Below are positions 1-9,990 of a stretch of 64,000 nucleotides of DNA, one piece after another. The position numbers were made by a program, and so were the translations under genes. Numbering within the stretch: position 1 is the first letter of the stretch; each line of letters opens with the position of its first letter. This DNA is from Tetracentron sinense. Lineage: Eukaryota; Streptophyta; Magnoliopsida; Trochodendrales; Trochodendraceae. Location of the stretch: assembly GCA_015143295.1 (NCBI GenBank), contig CM026567.1, positions 13,658,416-13,722,415 on the forward strand, read 5' to 3'. Below the pieces are notes generated by a model. It saw nothing but the letters and a program-made list of their open reading frames with translations. It searched no databases and was not told the origin of the DNA.

Positions 1-1767
1 AAAACCAAAATCCTGAGCCCTCCTCAAACCCTTGGTTTCGTTCTAGGCTTCCCCTAGACCTACATCTCCCCTCCCCAACTCGTGTAACACCACCGGAGCG
101 CCACCACCGTACACAGGCAGCACCCCTTTGTTTGGCAGAAAAATAGAGCACTGGGTAGGGGACTCCCTACCCATTTTTTTTTATCACTTGCACATCATGT
201 GAGCCCCTGGTCATCTCCAGGGGACGTTTTTCAGTGTTTTTTTTTATTGCTTAGTAGGTATACAGACCCACACAGGGTGTTCACCCACCTAAACCATAGG
301 CGTGGTGAACCCTTTTTGGGTATAACAAATCTTCGAGGCTTGACAGCCATTACAGAACCTTCTGGGGGTCCCTCTTATCATGAGGGAAGCCCTAGTGACC
401 TCTGTACACAGCCCCAGTGGTCACAGTTTCGATTTTCAGAAAAACCCAGGACGGCGGTATTCTCAGTACCAACATTCCTAAAATAACCAGTTCCCAGACA
501 GTCGGTGAACCCTTTACCGACATCCTTTTTTTTACTTGTTTTCCCGATGTCGGTGGTTCTTCTACCGACGTACTTTTTTTCGCTTGATTTGGGATGGGCG
601 GTAGAGCAACTGCCGCCAACTTGCACTGTTTGCTTCAGGCGCTTTGCACTCTTGTGGGGCCCACTCCATGCATCCTCTGGGTCCCCCACCAGGCTCATAA
701 CATCCCCAGGAGTCCCACCTACACTCCCATCACCTTGGTTCACCCCGGGTTACACCTTAACCCTAGTTACCAATGGCAAAACACAGTCTTAAAACACTTC
801 CCATAATATAGGTAATTCCATTACCGACATTAACTGTGTTTTTTGTTTTGGGCTTTTGCAAGGGCCCAGACCTGGTAGGAGGCCACTTTAAGCCCTGCCT
901 AGCCCCCTGGGCCCACCTTGGACCGTACCAGACCCTTAACTGTGGTTAAATCCACCTCCGGTTAACATTTAACCGTGGTTAAGCACCCTTTAACCCCACA
1001 AACTTTTGAGAAATTAACCGAAAAATCCTTAAATCTAACTGGACCATAATCTTGACTTTGGCCCTCTCCTTAACCCTGGTTAGCAACCCTTACCACAGTT
1101 AGATCTCCTTAACTAGGGTTAGCAACCCTAATCATAGTTAACTTCGGTTTACGTTCTACCAGGCCTAAAAACCAAGTCTACCGAACTTACCTCAGCCTAC
1201 CGGGCCCCGCCTTAGCCTACCGGGCTATAACTCACTCACCCTTTACTGTGGTTAGCAACCCTAACTACAGTTGGTTCGGCCTAATCCCGGTTAGCAATCC
1301 TAACCCGGGTCGGACTCCTCCTTAGTCTACCGGACTACTCCCTAAGCCTACCGGGCTTACAATACCCTGCACTTGACCTCCTCGGTCAACCAACCCTAGT
1401 CTACTGGACTAGCCCATGTTAGCCACCCTTGGTGCACACACACACGCCCCTATCCTCGGCACAGGCTCACATGCCAGAACTACGCTCAGTCTAATCTCAC
1501 CCTGTGAGTACGTAGGCAGCCCAACACGAGCCCGACCCCAGGTAGCTTTTCCCTTCTTAGATTAGTGTTCATTTAAACATTTCAGCATTTTAAACAAGAT
1601 TAAATTTAATTGGCTTAAACCCGGGAAGTACGAAACCGTTGTAAAACGGAAGCCTCGGGGTGCCTAACACCTTCCCCGGACTTAACCGAACCCCTTACCC
1701 TGATCTCTCTCATGGACCAAGATCTTATCCAAAACTTCGGGGGACTTATCCCTTCTGAATTAATAGG
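1..1767 (+). mobile_element. Tat/Ogre-like LTR, 3' part
   Basis: Non-coding, C/T-rich sequence. Its last 200 bases carry the block CTAACACCTTCCCCGG at about 1661-1676, followed by a primer-site-like TGGCGACTC at 1768. From memory of the family, this pairing marks the 3' end of LTRs of the plant Tat/Ogre lineage of Ty3/gypsy. Short subrepeats fill 930-1420: variants of GGTTAGCAACCCT and of AGCCTACCGGGCT. The small open frames here show no codon pattern or motif and are not called genes. The LTR start is not in view, so the left end is the window edge. The element is a remnant: satellite takes over about 50 bases after the primer site. The family assignment is moderate and rests on the end motif only. 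Confidence 0.5.
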
Positions 1768-1785
1768 TGGCGACTCTCAAAACCC
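1768..1785 (+). other. Primer-binding-site-like sequence of the Tat/Ogre-like remnant
   Basis: TGGCGACTC lies directly after the putative LTR end. Tat/Ogre elements are known to prime from a tRNA-Arg with a site beginning this way. The rest of the site matches less well. Confidence 0.4.
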
Positions 1786-1821
1786 CGTGAGGAAATCTAG
1801 GGAGTGAAATCCCGCGCTCAC

Positions 1822-2184
1822 ATTTAAAACTTAGTCAACTTATTAACCTTGTTACCCAAATCTGGCAAACGAGGTCTAAACTAAACAAAACCAATTCTGA
1901 CGCATATGTTTAAAAATTTCGTTACTTTTAGAAATATTTTGCTCAATTTAGACCTTGTTTGCCCGATTTGGACAAAGAGGTTCGTAAGTTGCCTAAGTTT
2001 CAAACTACTAAAAATAACCTAGTGCAACGCACAGAATCCTAACCAGGACTCCTTGTTCAATCTATCGTAACTTTCAAATTTGGATTCGTTCAGTTTAGTC
2101 ATCGTTCTCCTACTTTAGGCAATGAGGTTCATAAGTTGCCTAAGTTTCAAACTACTAAAAATAACCTAGTGCTACGCGCAGACT
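1822..2184. repeat. Satellite block 1 (about 178-bp family), containing an inversion
   Basis: The first 90 bases match the satellite in plus orientation (TTAGTCAACTTATTAACC, CAAACGAGGTCTAAACT). From about 1910 the same family continues as its reverse complement (GTTGCCTAAGTTTCAAACTA occurs twice). The block is therefore a head-to-head junction. Monomers are diverged. It stops where LINE sequence begins. Confidence 0.75.
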
Positions 2185-2302
2185 CTCGGACTGGAACAAA
2201 GCAGGCATTGTTCGCCAAGTATGGGCTATAGCTTCTCACTCTGACAGCTTATGGGTTTAGTGATGCTATAAGAAACTTATCCGGAACAAATTTTTTTGGA
2301 CT

Positions 2303-2959
2303 ATGAAAATTCCCTCTGAATGTTCTTGGAGCTGGCGGAAAATTCTCCAGTCAAGAGATTTGGCCAAAGGTTATATTTCTCATTCCATTGCTGATGGATC
2401 AAAGACATCTCTTTGGCATGACCCTTGGCACCCGCTGGGGATTCTCTTTGAGCAATTTGGAGACCGCCTTCAATACGACTCAGGTCTTCCAAGAGATACG
2501 CCGGCAACATCTATCATTTCTGTCTCCAATTGGCATCCTCCCCCAGTAATTTCAGCAGATCTCTTAACGGTTTGGAATGCTCTTCATCAAGTTGATATCA
2601 ATTCTTCACTGACATCTGATCGTGTGATATGGAAACTCAATAGTAATGGGTCTTACTCTCTCAAATTTGCATGGGATAGCATTCGATCATCTCAAGTCTC
2701 TTTGCCGTGGTGGAATCTCGTTTGGTCTGGTAATCACATTCCGAGACACTCTTTTATCTCTTGGTTAGCCATCTCAAACAAGCTTCAAACGCAAGATCGT
2801 CTCCTTTCCCTAAATATCATCTCTCAATCCCGTTGCATTTTCTGTTGGGCAACTTCTAAAAACATCCAGCATCTATTTTTTGAATGCCTCTTCACCAATC
2901 AGATCTGGAAGTTCATCCTTCACCTCTGTCGCTACCCCTCCAGGCAAATTCTTCCTTAG
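2303..2959 (+). pseudogene. LINE ORF2 remnant: zinc-binding region after reverse transcriptase
   Basis: A 218-codon open stretch of the LINE. Residues about 20-60 have the SRDLAKGYISHSIADGSKTSLWHDPW pattern typical of this part of plant LINE ORF2, seen here in the pieces SLWHDPW and SNGSYSLKFAWDSI. Residues about 150-205 form the zf-RVT zinc-binding block: IPRHSFISWLA, LQTQDRLLS, then a Cys-x2-Cys pair (CIFC) and the later His and Cys of HLFFEC. The true frame extends upstream to about 2187 through an in-frame stop, so the ATG at 2303 is not a real start. Downstream it reads on past a stop toward the RNase H part. Confidence 0.75.
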
Positions 2960-3158
2960 AACAACGAGATTGAATGGGCTGCTCAAGAATTTTAGGGTAG
3001 GCAAGCTCCCCAAATCATCAAGAGAATCGCCTTTAGTGCTACTTTATATCACATATGGAGTGAAAGGAAAAACCGTATCTTCTCCAACTCCTTCAAACCC
3101 GTGGATTATATCATCAGATCTATAATCTCAGATACTAGGCTCAAGATTGAGGCCTTAA

Positions 3159-3740
3159 ATGCTCAAGTGGAAGACACGGCTTCAAATAGAGAATTCCTTA
3201 CTGCTTGGCAGATCAATGTTGGTTTCTTTTCCAAACCTCAAAGATGGTGCTCATGGTCTTCGCCCCCCCACAAGTTATTGGGTCTTAAATAGTGATGGTT
3301 TAGTCAGAAATGGTGCAGCAGGGTTTGGAGGTATTCTTAGAGACTGTAATGGTAACCCTCTTCTTGCTTATGCGGAAGGAGTAGAGGATTCCGATGTTCT
3401 AAAGGTGGAAATTATGGCTATAGAAAGAGGTATTGATTTAGCCATGGCAGAAGGCATTCAATGTCTTCACATTGATTCAGATTCATTGCAAGCCACTCGG
3501 TTTTTGAAGGCTTCTTCTAGCAACCCTCCTTGTTACTTGGTGAATTTAGTTTCGAGATGTATGCTTAAGTTATCTAGCTTTTCGGCTTATTCTATTCACC
3601 ATATTTGGCGGGAAAGTAATTCTGGAGCTGACTTTCTAGCCAAATATTGTAATCTCAATAGTTCAATTGTTTTTTTGCCAAGGGATTTTCCCTCTGATCT
3701 GTCCTCTATCATGGAAAAGGACAGATCTGGTTGTAATTAA
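3159..3740 (+). pseudogene. LINE ORF2 remnant: RNase H domain
   Basis: The RNase H fold of a plant LINE (RVT_3 type). The catalytic positions can be seen in order: Asp in LNSDG, Glu in KVEIMAIERG, Asp in HIDSDSLQA, and Asp in SGADFLAKYC near the end. The C-terminal DRSGCN is shared with copies 2 and 3. The first 45 residues are out of frame with the ORF2 tail that precedes them (that frame ends at 3292), so a frameshift near 3250 separates the two. The domain would remove RNA from the RNA-DNA hybrid during target-primed reverse transcription. It is inactive as part of a truncated copy. Confidence 0.75.
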
Positions 3741-3821
3741 CTTAGATTGTAATCCTCTTTCTCTTTTTATTTATCTGGTCAGGGTCCGCCTAACCCCAAC
3801 TTACCCTCCAAAAAAAAAAAA

Positions 3822-4041
3822 GCTTGCGTTGGATTCGTCTTTCGAAAAGGAACAGTTCCGGCGTTTTAAATCTTCCAATTCTGCTTTATTTATGCACCAA
3901 ATTGTCTCCAAAGTTGACTGATCTATAAATGGAGTTCAGTAACCTAGATTTTCAATAAATCCAACTTCAGAAATCTAACTTTTAACGCATGAAAATGACC
4001 TTAAGGCTTAAATACATATAAAAAATATCCGGGGTGCTACA
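3822..4041 (-). mobile_element. LTR fragment, U3 start, reverse orientation
   Basis: Read on the minus strand it begins TGTAGCACCCCGG, continues with a block close to the U3 start of the LTRs ending at 36364, 45128 and 58403 (GTATTTAAGCCTTAAGG), and stops inside the shared U3 module (GAATCCAACGCAAGC). The LINE poly(A) abuts it directly. The rest of the LTR is missing. It is an old fossil of the Tekay-like group. Confidence 0.7.
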
Positions 4042-4655
4042 CTATTTCTAAGGGAATTGCTAGCCTCTATCTTGGATGAAAGAGAAACACTTTGGGGCGG
4101 GCCCCACCACACCCGAATTGTTTTATTGAACTGAAAGAGTGGGACGTCTACGGCCCAATGAGCCTACAAACAATAAAATCCTCTACGTTGAAACATATGT
4201 GTCAGAGAAAATCAATTCGAAAAAGGACTCCTTGTTGAGTTTTTTGTGTGCAGCTCTGAGTTAGTAAAATTTGGAACTTAGTCAACTTATTAACTTCGTT
4301 GCCCAAATCTAGCAAACGAGGTGTAAACTAAATGAAACCAATTCTATTAGCATATACTGAAACAAATGTGTCGGAGTAGACACGTTGAAAATAGTGCCCC
4401 TTTTGGGATTTTGTGCGCATCTCTAGGTTGCATTCTTTAGTTGTTTGAAAGTTAGGGAACTTAAGACCCTCGTTGCCTATAAGATGAATGATGACTAAAC
4501 TGAACGAATCCAATTTTGAAAATTACGATAGATTAAACTAATGCGTCGTAGTAGACCATGTCAAAAAAGGAGTCCCGGTTAGGATTCTGTGCGTAGCACT
4601 ACGTTATTTTTAGTATATTGAAACTTAGGCAACTTATGAACCTCATTGTCCATCT
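4042..4655 (+). repeat. Satellite block 2, with one extra-segment monomer
   Basis: Recurrent landmarks (AGTAGTTTGAAAC-like) at about 4263, 4439 and 4612 give spacings of 176 and 173 bp. 4042-4195 holds the extra segment of about 165 bp (CTATTTCTAAGGGAATTGCT to CCTCTACGTTG) that also occurs at about 5555 and 13215. Confidence 0.8.
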
Positions 4656-5348
4656 CATTGTTTCGGACACCAGGCACAAGATTGAGGGCCTAAACGCTGA
4701 AGTGGAGGACTCGGCCTCAAATAGAGAATTCCTTTGCAGGTGGCATATCAATGCGTGATACTTCATTTAACCTTAACGATGGTGCGCTTGGTCCCCGCCT
4801 CCTCCACATCATTGGGTTTTAAATAGCAATGGTTCAGTTAGAACTGGGGCTGTAGGATTAGGGGTATTCTCAGAGATTGTAATGGAAATCCTCTATTAGC
4901 ATATGCGGCAGGGTTTGATGAAACAGACATTCTGAAACCTGAAATCATGGCCATAGATAGAGGCATCGATTTAGTCATTGAGCATGGCATTCAACATATC
5001 TTCATCGACACTAACTCTTTGCAAGCCACTCGAATTTTAAAGGCCACAAGTGATCCCCCATGGCACCTTGCGATTTTGGTTGCTACTTGTAATCAAAAGT
5101 TGTCCAGCTTCTCTTCTCACTCTATCCATCATAAATGGCGGGAAAGTAATTCTGGAGCAAATTTTTTAGCTAAGTACTGTAATCTAAAATGTTCCATTGT
5201 TTTGTTGCCAAGGAACTTTCCCCCTGATCTCTCTTCCATTATGGAAAGGGACAGATCTGGTTGTAATTACCTAAGATTGTAATCCTTTTCTCTTTTTATA
5301 TATCTGGTCGGGGTCTGCCTAACCCCAGCTTACCTTCCAAAAAAAAGA
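4656..5348 (+). mobile_element. L1-type LINE copy 2, strongly 5'-truncated
   Basis: Only the RNase H end of ORF2 remains, followed by the tail GTCTGCCTAACCCCAGC and a short A-rich end at 5339-5350. It has the same family tail as copies 1 and 3. The frame is shifted near 4860, upstream of the longest open stretch. Satellite lies on both sides, but the two flanks are not at the same monomer position, so some satellite was lost or the target duplication has decayed. Confidence 0.8.
4947..5282 (+). pseudogene. LINE RNase H domain, C-terminal half
   Basis: A 111-codon stretch beginning at MAIDRGIDL, which is the catalytic-Glu helix of RNase H. Asp follows in FIDTNSLQA, and HHKWRESNSGANFLAKYC near the end has Asn where copies 1 and 3 have the last catalytic Asp. 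That substitution would disable the active site. The N-terminal strand with the first Asp is upstream in another frame. Confidence 0.7.
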
Positions 5349-6175
5349 AACATAGGCCTCGGTGAAGACCGCGTCAAAAAAGGAGTCTCGGTTGGGATTT
5401 TGTGTTTGCTCAAAGTTACTTCTTTTAATAGTTTGAAACTCAAGCAACTTATAAATGTTGTTGCCCAAATTTGGTAAATGTTGTATAAACTGAACGAAAC
5501 CAATTCTAAAATTTAGGATAGATTGAAACAAATCCGTCGGAGTCGCATATATGCCCCCACTATTTCTAAGGGAATTGCTAGCCACTATCTTGGCAGAAAG
5601 AAAAACACCCCCGAATTGTTTTATTGAATTCGAAAGAGTGGGACGTCTACAGCCCAATGAGCCAACAAACACTAAAATCCTCTAGGTTGAAACATATGCG
5701 CCAGAGCGAATGACGTCGAAAAAGGAGTCCTTGTTGAGATTTCTGTGCGCAGCTCTAGGTTAATAAGTTTAAAACTTAGTCAACTTATTAACCTCGTTGC
5801 CCAAATCGGGCAAACTTGGTCTAAATCGAACCAAACCAATTGTGAAAGTTAGGATAGATTGAAATAAATGTGTTGGAGCAGACCACGTCAAAAAAGGATT
5901 CCCAAAAGGGATTCTGTCAGCAACTCTATGTTACTTTTTTAGTACTTTGAAACTTAGGCAACTGATGAATCTCGTTGTCCAAATCGGGAGACGAGGTTTA
6001 AACTGAACGATACCAATTCTAAAAGTTAGGATAGAGTGAAACAAATGCGTCGGAGTAGACCACGTCGAAAAAGGAGTACCAGTTGGGATTCTGTCTGTAG
6101 CTCTAGGTTACTTTTTTTAGTTGTTTGACTTGGACAACTAATTAATCTCATTGCCCAAATTGGGCAAACCAAGTC
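5349..6175 (+). repeat. Satellite block 3
   Basis: The clearest head-to-tail monomers: landmarks at 5761, 5941 and 6119 give 180 and 178 bp. Each monomer carries GGCAACT, CAAATCGGGCAAAC, a GTTAGGATAGA run, ATGCGTCGGAGTAGACC and a GATTCTGTGCG-like stretch. 5545-5692 is a second copy of the extra segment. Confidence 0.85.
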
Positions 6176-6929
6176 TTTTTTTTGGAGGGTAAGCTGGGGT
6201 TAGGTGAACCCCTACCAGATAAATTACTACAAAAAAATAATACATTCGGAGGTATTTGAAACCCGATTTGTCCTTATTTACAAGAGAAACTAGCTTCGAA
6301 GGAAAGTCTAGAGGGGATAGAACAGTAGAGCTTATGGAAGTACAAAAGTTAGCTAGAAAATCTGCGACCTTGTTTGTTTCTCTCCAGTCGTGGTGAACCA
6401 AGGGAACATTAAGATCTTCCATTTTTCTACGTGTGGCTACCACCAAATTTTGAAGATGCCAAGGAGGGGGACCCTTCTTAGATAGACATATAGAAGCATT
6501 TAGAGAGTCAGAAGCAATAGAAAAGCTGGAGAGATCGTAATCTTTGGCAAGATCTAGACCGCGGTTGATAGCCATTACTTCCATCTTGAAAACCTCATTA
6601 TCCAAGGTACCTTTGGCAAAGGCGAAAAGGGGAGTCCCTAGATGGTCGCGAAAGATGCCACCGAAACCTGCTAATGAAGGGCGGACAGAGCCATCACAGT
6701 TTAGAGTCCAATTGTCATGGAGAGGGGGAACCCAAGAGCACCAAATCAAAGGCTTGAAAAAGAAGTTTCCTTTTATCTTCCAACGACCTAAAAAATCCTG
6801 GTTAGCTGCTGTATCTTCAACCGGAAGATCTTGGGCAGTAAATTTCATTCTTATGTCTCTCAATATATTTTGCACGATGTAGTCACGGGGCTTGTATGTA
6901 TTGTTGAAGATGCAATTGTTTCTTTCCAT
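6138..6929 (-). pseudogene. LINE ORF2 C-terminus with complete RNase H
   Basis: A 263-codon stretch, uninterrupted through the whole RNase H domain. Landmarks: WCSWVPP before the domain, then NCDGSV (first Asp), KMEVMAINRG (Glu), IASDSLNA (Asp) and VADFLANFC (last Asp). The natural end after FKYLRM has lost its stop, so the open frame runs on through the 3' tail and poly(A) into satellite. Those last 35 or so residues are not real protein. The frame continues upstream of the ATG towards the truncation, so the ATG is not a true start. This is probably the youngest of the LINE copies in the satellite. Confidence 0.75.
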
Positions 6930-7120
6930 CCATATGAAGTAGATAGCCGCACAAACAGCAATCCTATTGATGTTTTTAATTAGAGATTTACCTTTGAATT
7001 CTGATGAGGCCCATGCTATTTCATCATCGAACGCTTGGATTGATCGACTGGAGAAGCAACTCAGCTGAAGGATAGCTCCCCATATCAGTTTAGTGAAGGT
7101 ACATGCAAAAAATAGGTGCT
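6176..7120 (-). mobile_element. L1-type LINE copy 3, 5'-truncated, minus strand
   Basis: The T-run at 6177-6184 is the poly(A) of a minus-strand LINE, followed by the complement of the family tail (GCTGGGGTTAGG). The coding part is the best preserved of the four LINEs. It sits in satellite: the left flank ends CCAAGTC and the right flank resumes TAGTCTAAAC, so only about five bases could be a target duplication. Confidence 0.85.
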
Positions 7121-7551
7121 TAGTCTAAACAGAACAAAACTAATTGTAAACGTTAGGATAGAAACAAATGCGTCGAAGCAAAAAACCACAAAAATGAGTC
7201 CTTGTTGAGATTCTCTACGCAACTCTAGGTTACTTTTTTTTAGTAGTTTGAAACTTAGACAAATTATGAACCTCATTGCCTAAATCGTGCAAACGAGGTC
7301 TAAATTGAATGAAACCAAATCTATTAACATATCCTGAAACAAAGCTGTCGGACCAAATACGATGAAAACGAGCCCCTTTTGGGATTCTGGGCACAGCTCT
7401 AGGTTATATTTTTTAGTAGTTTAAAACTTTGGCAACTTAAGACCCTCATTGCCTAAATCAGGCGAACAATGACTAAACTGAACGAATCCAATTTTGAAAG
7501 TAAGGATAGATTGAACAAGGAGTCCCGATTAGGATTCTGTGCGTTGCACTA
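7121..7551 (+). repeat. Satellite block 4
   Basis: About two and a half monomers. One type has TTAACATATCCTGAAAC. Another lacks about 30 bases in the ATGCGTCGGAG region and runs straight to GAACAAGGAGTCCCG. The block is interrupted at 7551 by the solo LTR and resumes at 12361. Confidence 0.8.
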
Positions 7552-7858
7552 TGTAGAACCCCAGAATCCAAGTTCATTGTGCTATGAACAGTGCTAGTGA
7601 ATAGTGCCCTTGTGTGTTAAATGAGGGGTTTAGATGCATGTGACGAGTCCCAAAAAAAGAGTATAGATATACTATAAGTGGGTAAAAGCAAGGGTATATA
7701 AAATACCCTAAGTGCTTAAAGGGTTGTTAGTGAATAGTGTGTGAATAGTGTAGTGAATAGTGCCTTGGGCACAAGTCTTGTGAAGGTCAAGGACCATTTA
7801 TGTAATTTAGTTTATGAGCAATAATAAGAATGATTTAATGAATTAATCACACCCGAGC

Positions 7859-8275
7859 TTGTATGACGCTTGGGCGGACCTTCCCAATATTCGGACCATT
7901 GGAAATCACCGTGAGGATCAGGTGGTGTGGAAAGCTACTTCTAATGGGAAGTTTTCCATAAAATCAGCTTGGCATGTCCTTCGTAATACTCGGCCTGAAG
8001 TGCGATGGCACCATATAGTGTGGTTCGCCAATAACATCCCCAGACATTCTTTCATCACTTGGATGGTGATGACAGCTGCCCTCCAAACTCAAGATAAGCT
8101 TTTGAGCTGGGGTGTGATTAATTCAGCTTCTTATGTTCTTTGCTCAGGAGAGGAGGAAGACCAAGATCACCTATTTTGTTTGTGCTCCTTTACTAGTGAA
8201 ATCTGGAGCTCTGTCTTGACCTTGCTAATGCTTAGGAGACGAACCTTTGAGAGATGGAGGGAGGCAGTGAACTAG
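7859..8275 (+). pseudogene. LINE copy 4: zinc-binding region of ORF2
   Basis: A 138-codon stretch with DQVVWKATSNGKFSIKSAWH-type sequence (seen as SNGKFSIKSAW), then IPRHSFITWM, LQTQDKLLSWG, and the Cys/His cluster YVLC...DHLFCLC. An in-frame stop closes it. A further piece of the same protein (VWAERNKRVFNREY) lies at 8342-8533. Confidence 0.7.
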
Positions 8276-8341
8276 TTTGCGCGTAAGTCCAAAGGAAAGT
8301 CCTTTATAGCCCAGATCAGAAGGTTAACTTTTTGTGCGTTC

Positions 8342-8533
8342 GTGTACCATGTTTGGGCTGAGCGGAATAAAAGGGTCTTCAATCGTGAGTATCAAACCCC
8401 ATCAAGCATTGTTCAACTTATTAGGGGAGATGTGACTACGAAGCTTGATTGGAAGTTTCCGAAGGAAGACAACGAAGTGAACAGAAGTATCACTCAGCTA
8501 TGGGGAGAACAATTAGCTTGGGCCCCAAAGTGA
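8342..8533 (+). pseudogene. LINE copy 4: linker between zinc-binding region and RNase H
   Basis: A 63-codon piece with YHVWAERNKRVFNREYQTP, the conserved linker that follows the zinc-binding block in plant LINE ORF2. It is closed by stops on both sides, so ORF2 is broken several times in this copy. Confidence 0.6.
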
Positions 8534-8559
8534 ATTCAATGAATTAAGTGGATTCCTCC

Positions 8560-9043
8560 CGACCGTGGTTGGGTAGCTCTAAACACTGATGGGTCGTGGA
8601 GAGCCACTTTTGGATGGTATGGGTGTATCTGTCATGAAGTTGATGGGAAACCATTATGGGCTATGGCTGGGGGTATGGCGGAAGGCTCGCTAATATCTAT
8701 GGAACTCTTGGCTATAAGGAGGGGCCTAGAGGAGGCATATCAGCGGGGAATTCGATAAATTCACATCGAATCAGACTCCTCTTGGGCGGTAAATAGTGTT
8801 CGAAATAATTGCTTGTGGCCGTGGAAGGAAACTGCCCTTCTCTCTTATGTCAAGAGCTATAGGGCATGCATGGAAGCTTGTGAAATTAATTTTATTCTGA
8901 GGGAAGGAAATAGAGCAGCTGATTTCTTGTCCAAGATGTGTACTCAGATTGAAGAGCTCAGCCTCAACCCCGATAGCTTCCCTATTTTGCTAGCAAAACT
9001 CGTTCATGATAATGAGCGAGGATGTAAAATTTTGAGGATGTAG
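8560..9043 (+). pseudogene. LINE copy 4: RNase H domain
   Basis: Reads LNTDGSW (first Asp), SMELLAIRRGL (Glu), HIESDSS (Asp) and RAADFLSKMC (last Asp). One in-frame stop sits near 8757 in the middle of the domain. The last 76 codons (8813-9043) are open and end at a natural-looking stop before the 3' tail. Confidence 0.7.
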
Positions 9044-9658
9044 TTTCCCCCCCCTTTTTGGTAGTGCAGGTAGGGGTCCGCCTAACCTCGGCTTTTCTTT
9101 CCAAAAAAAAAAGAATGATTTAAATTAGTTTAAGTATTGTTTGGGTGTTTGGGATGAAACAACAAGAGAATGAAATAGTCTAAGTGTTTCCAAGTCAACG
9201 GTATAAAAGACCCTAAGTATTGGTAGGTGTGTTTGGGTAAGGGAAAAGAGTGGAGTGTTCCTATGGTGTTAGAAATGGGTTAGTATCGCTGGTAAGAGCA
9301 TGACAAATGCTCTAAGGGTGTTTATTCAAGGTCCTAAAGAACCTCTTGAGAGATCAAGGCATAATCAAAGTTGTGAAGAAGAGGGATGCCTAAACATACC
9401 CTCAACTTTGAGGAGCTCTAGAATTATCACTGTTGATCAGAATTGAGTAATTCTTGAATTTTTGGAAAGATATCGAAACCCTCTTCGAGGTTCATGTTTA
9501 TCACTTTTTCAGATTTCTGGAAAGTGGTCTGCTGTCAATTTTGGTCTGCTCAAATTCATCCCAGGACCAGTCCATTTGTGGGCCCATTTAGACCATTAAA
9601 AAGTCAGAATTAGGAGTCATGTAAAACATGAAAGTTGTTTCCCTTTGAATAAGGAGTC

Positions 9659-9710
9659 CAACGCAAGTTGAATCGTCAAAATCTGATAAGCAAGTCAAAA
9701 GTTACGATCC
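9659..9710 (+). promoter_or_regulatory. Shared U3 module in solo LTR 7552-12360
   Basis: AAGTTGAATCGTCAAAATC followed by AGTCAAAAGTTACG: the same block that precedes the TATA box in the other LTR groups. Here the 14-bp palindromes are replaced by a looser inverted pair, CGACGAA near 9757 and TTCGTCG near 9782. Confidence 0.6.
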
Positions 9711-9966
9711 AAATACCAAAGCGGGAAACACCTACCCAGGCAGAGTTCAATTTCAGCGACGAATTGTGCTGGGGGCCGAAATTCGTCGACAAATTTAGCC
9801 CAGAAAAGGCCAAAAACGCCCAGAAACAGCCTATTACTCACCACTGACCTTGGGAGATATTTCCTAAAGTTTTTTGGGTTTTTGGCAACCCTTGGCCTAT
9901 AAATAGAAGGGGATTTCATGGGTTTCATCTACTCAAACCCTAAGCTTAGATTTTTGAGAGATTAAA

Positions 9967-9990
9967 GAAGAGAAGAAGAAGAAGAAGAAG
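9967..9990 (+). repeat. GAA microsatellite in the LTR leader
   Basis: A run of GAA triplets just downstream of the TATA box. Similar GAAGAAGAAGAG stretches occur at the same place in the LTRs at 45814 and 50217. Confidence 0.8.

Larger units (their letters stand above)
2185..3821 (+). mobile_element. L1-type LINE copy 1, 5'-truncated
   Basis: Holds the C-terminal end of a plant L1 ORF2 (reverse-transcriptase zinc-binding region, then RNase H). It is followed by a 3' tail with GTCCGCCTAACCCC and a run of 12 A at 3810-3821. The endonuclease and most of the reverse transcriptase are missing, as usual for 5'-truncated LINEs. The coding frame is interrupted by stops and changes frame near 3250. 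No target duplication is visible, because the left neighbour is satellite and the right neighbour is a piece of LTR. Confidence 0.85.
7839..9110 (+). mobile_element. L1-type LINE copy 4, 5'-truncated, with intact target duplication
   Basis: Flanked by a perfect 13-bp target-site duplication AAGAATGATTTAA (7826-7838 and 9111-9123), which fixes both ends. It codes for the zinc-binding region and RNase H of ORF2 and ends with GTCCGCCTAACCTCGGC and an A run. The proteins differ clearly from copies 1-3, so this is a separate LINE subfamily with a related tail. It inserted into the solo LTR and is younger than that LTR. Confidence 0.9.

Noticed and set aside
199-806. Overlapping small open frames on both strands near the window start
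   Set aside because: They lie in a C/T-rich LTR, overlap in several frames, and show no motif or conserved start. Best explained by low stop density.
930-1320. Possible interstitial telomere repeat (AACCCTAA-like words)
   Set aside because: The units are GGTTAGCAACCCT and similar, irregular and partly inverted, and not runs of the plant telomere repeat TTTAGGG.
3667-3921. 84-codon frame across the LINE tail and LTR fragment
   Set aside because: It crosses the poly(A) junction between two elements and is out of frame with the LINE protein.
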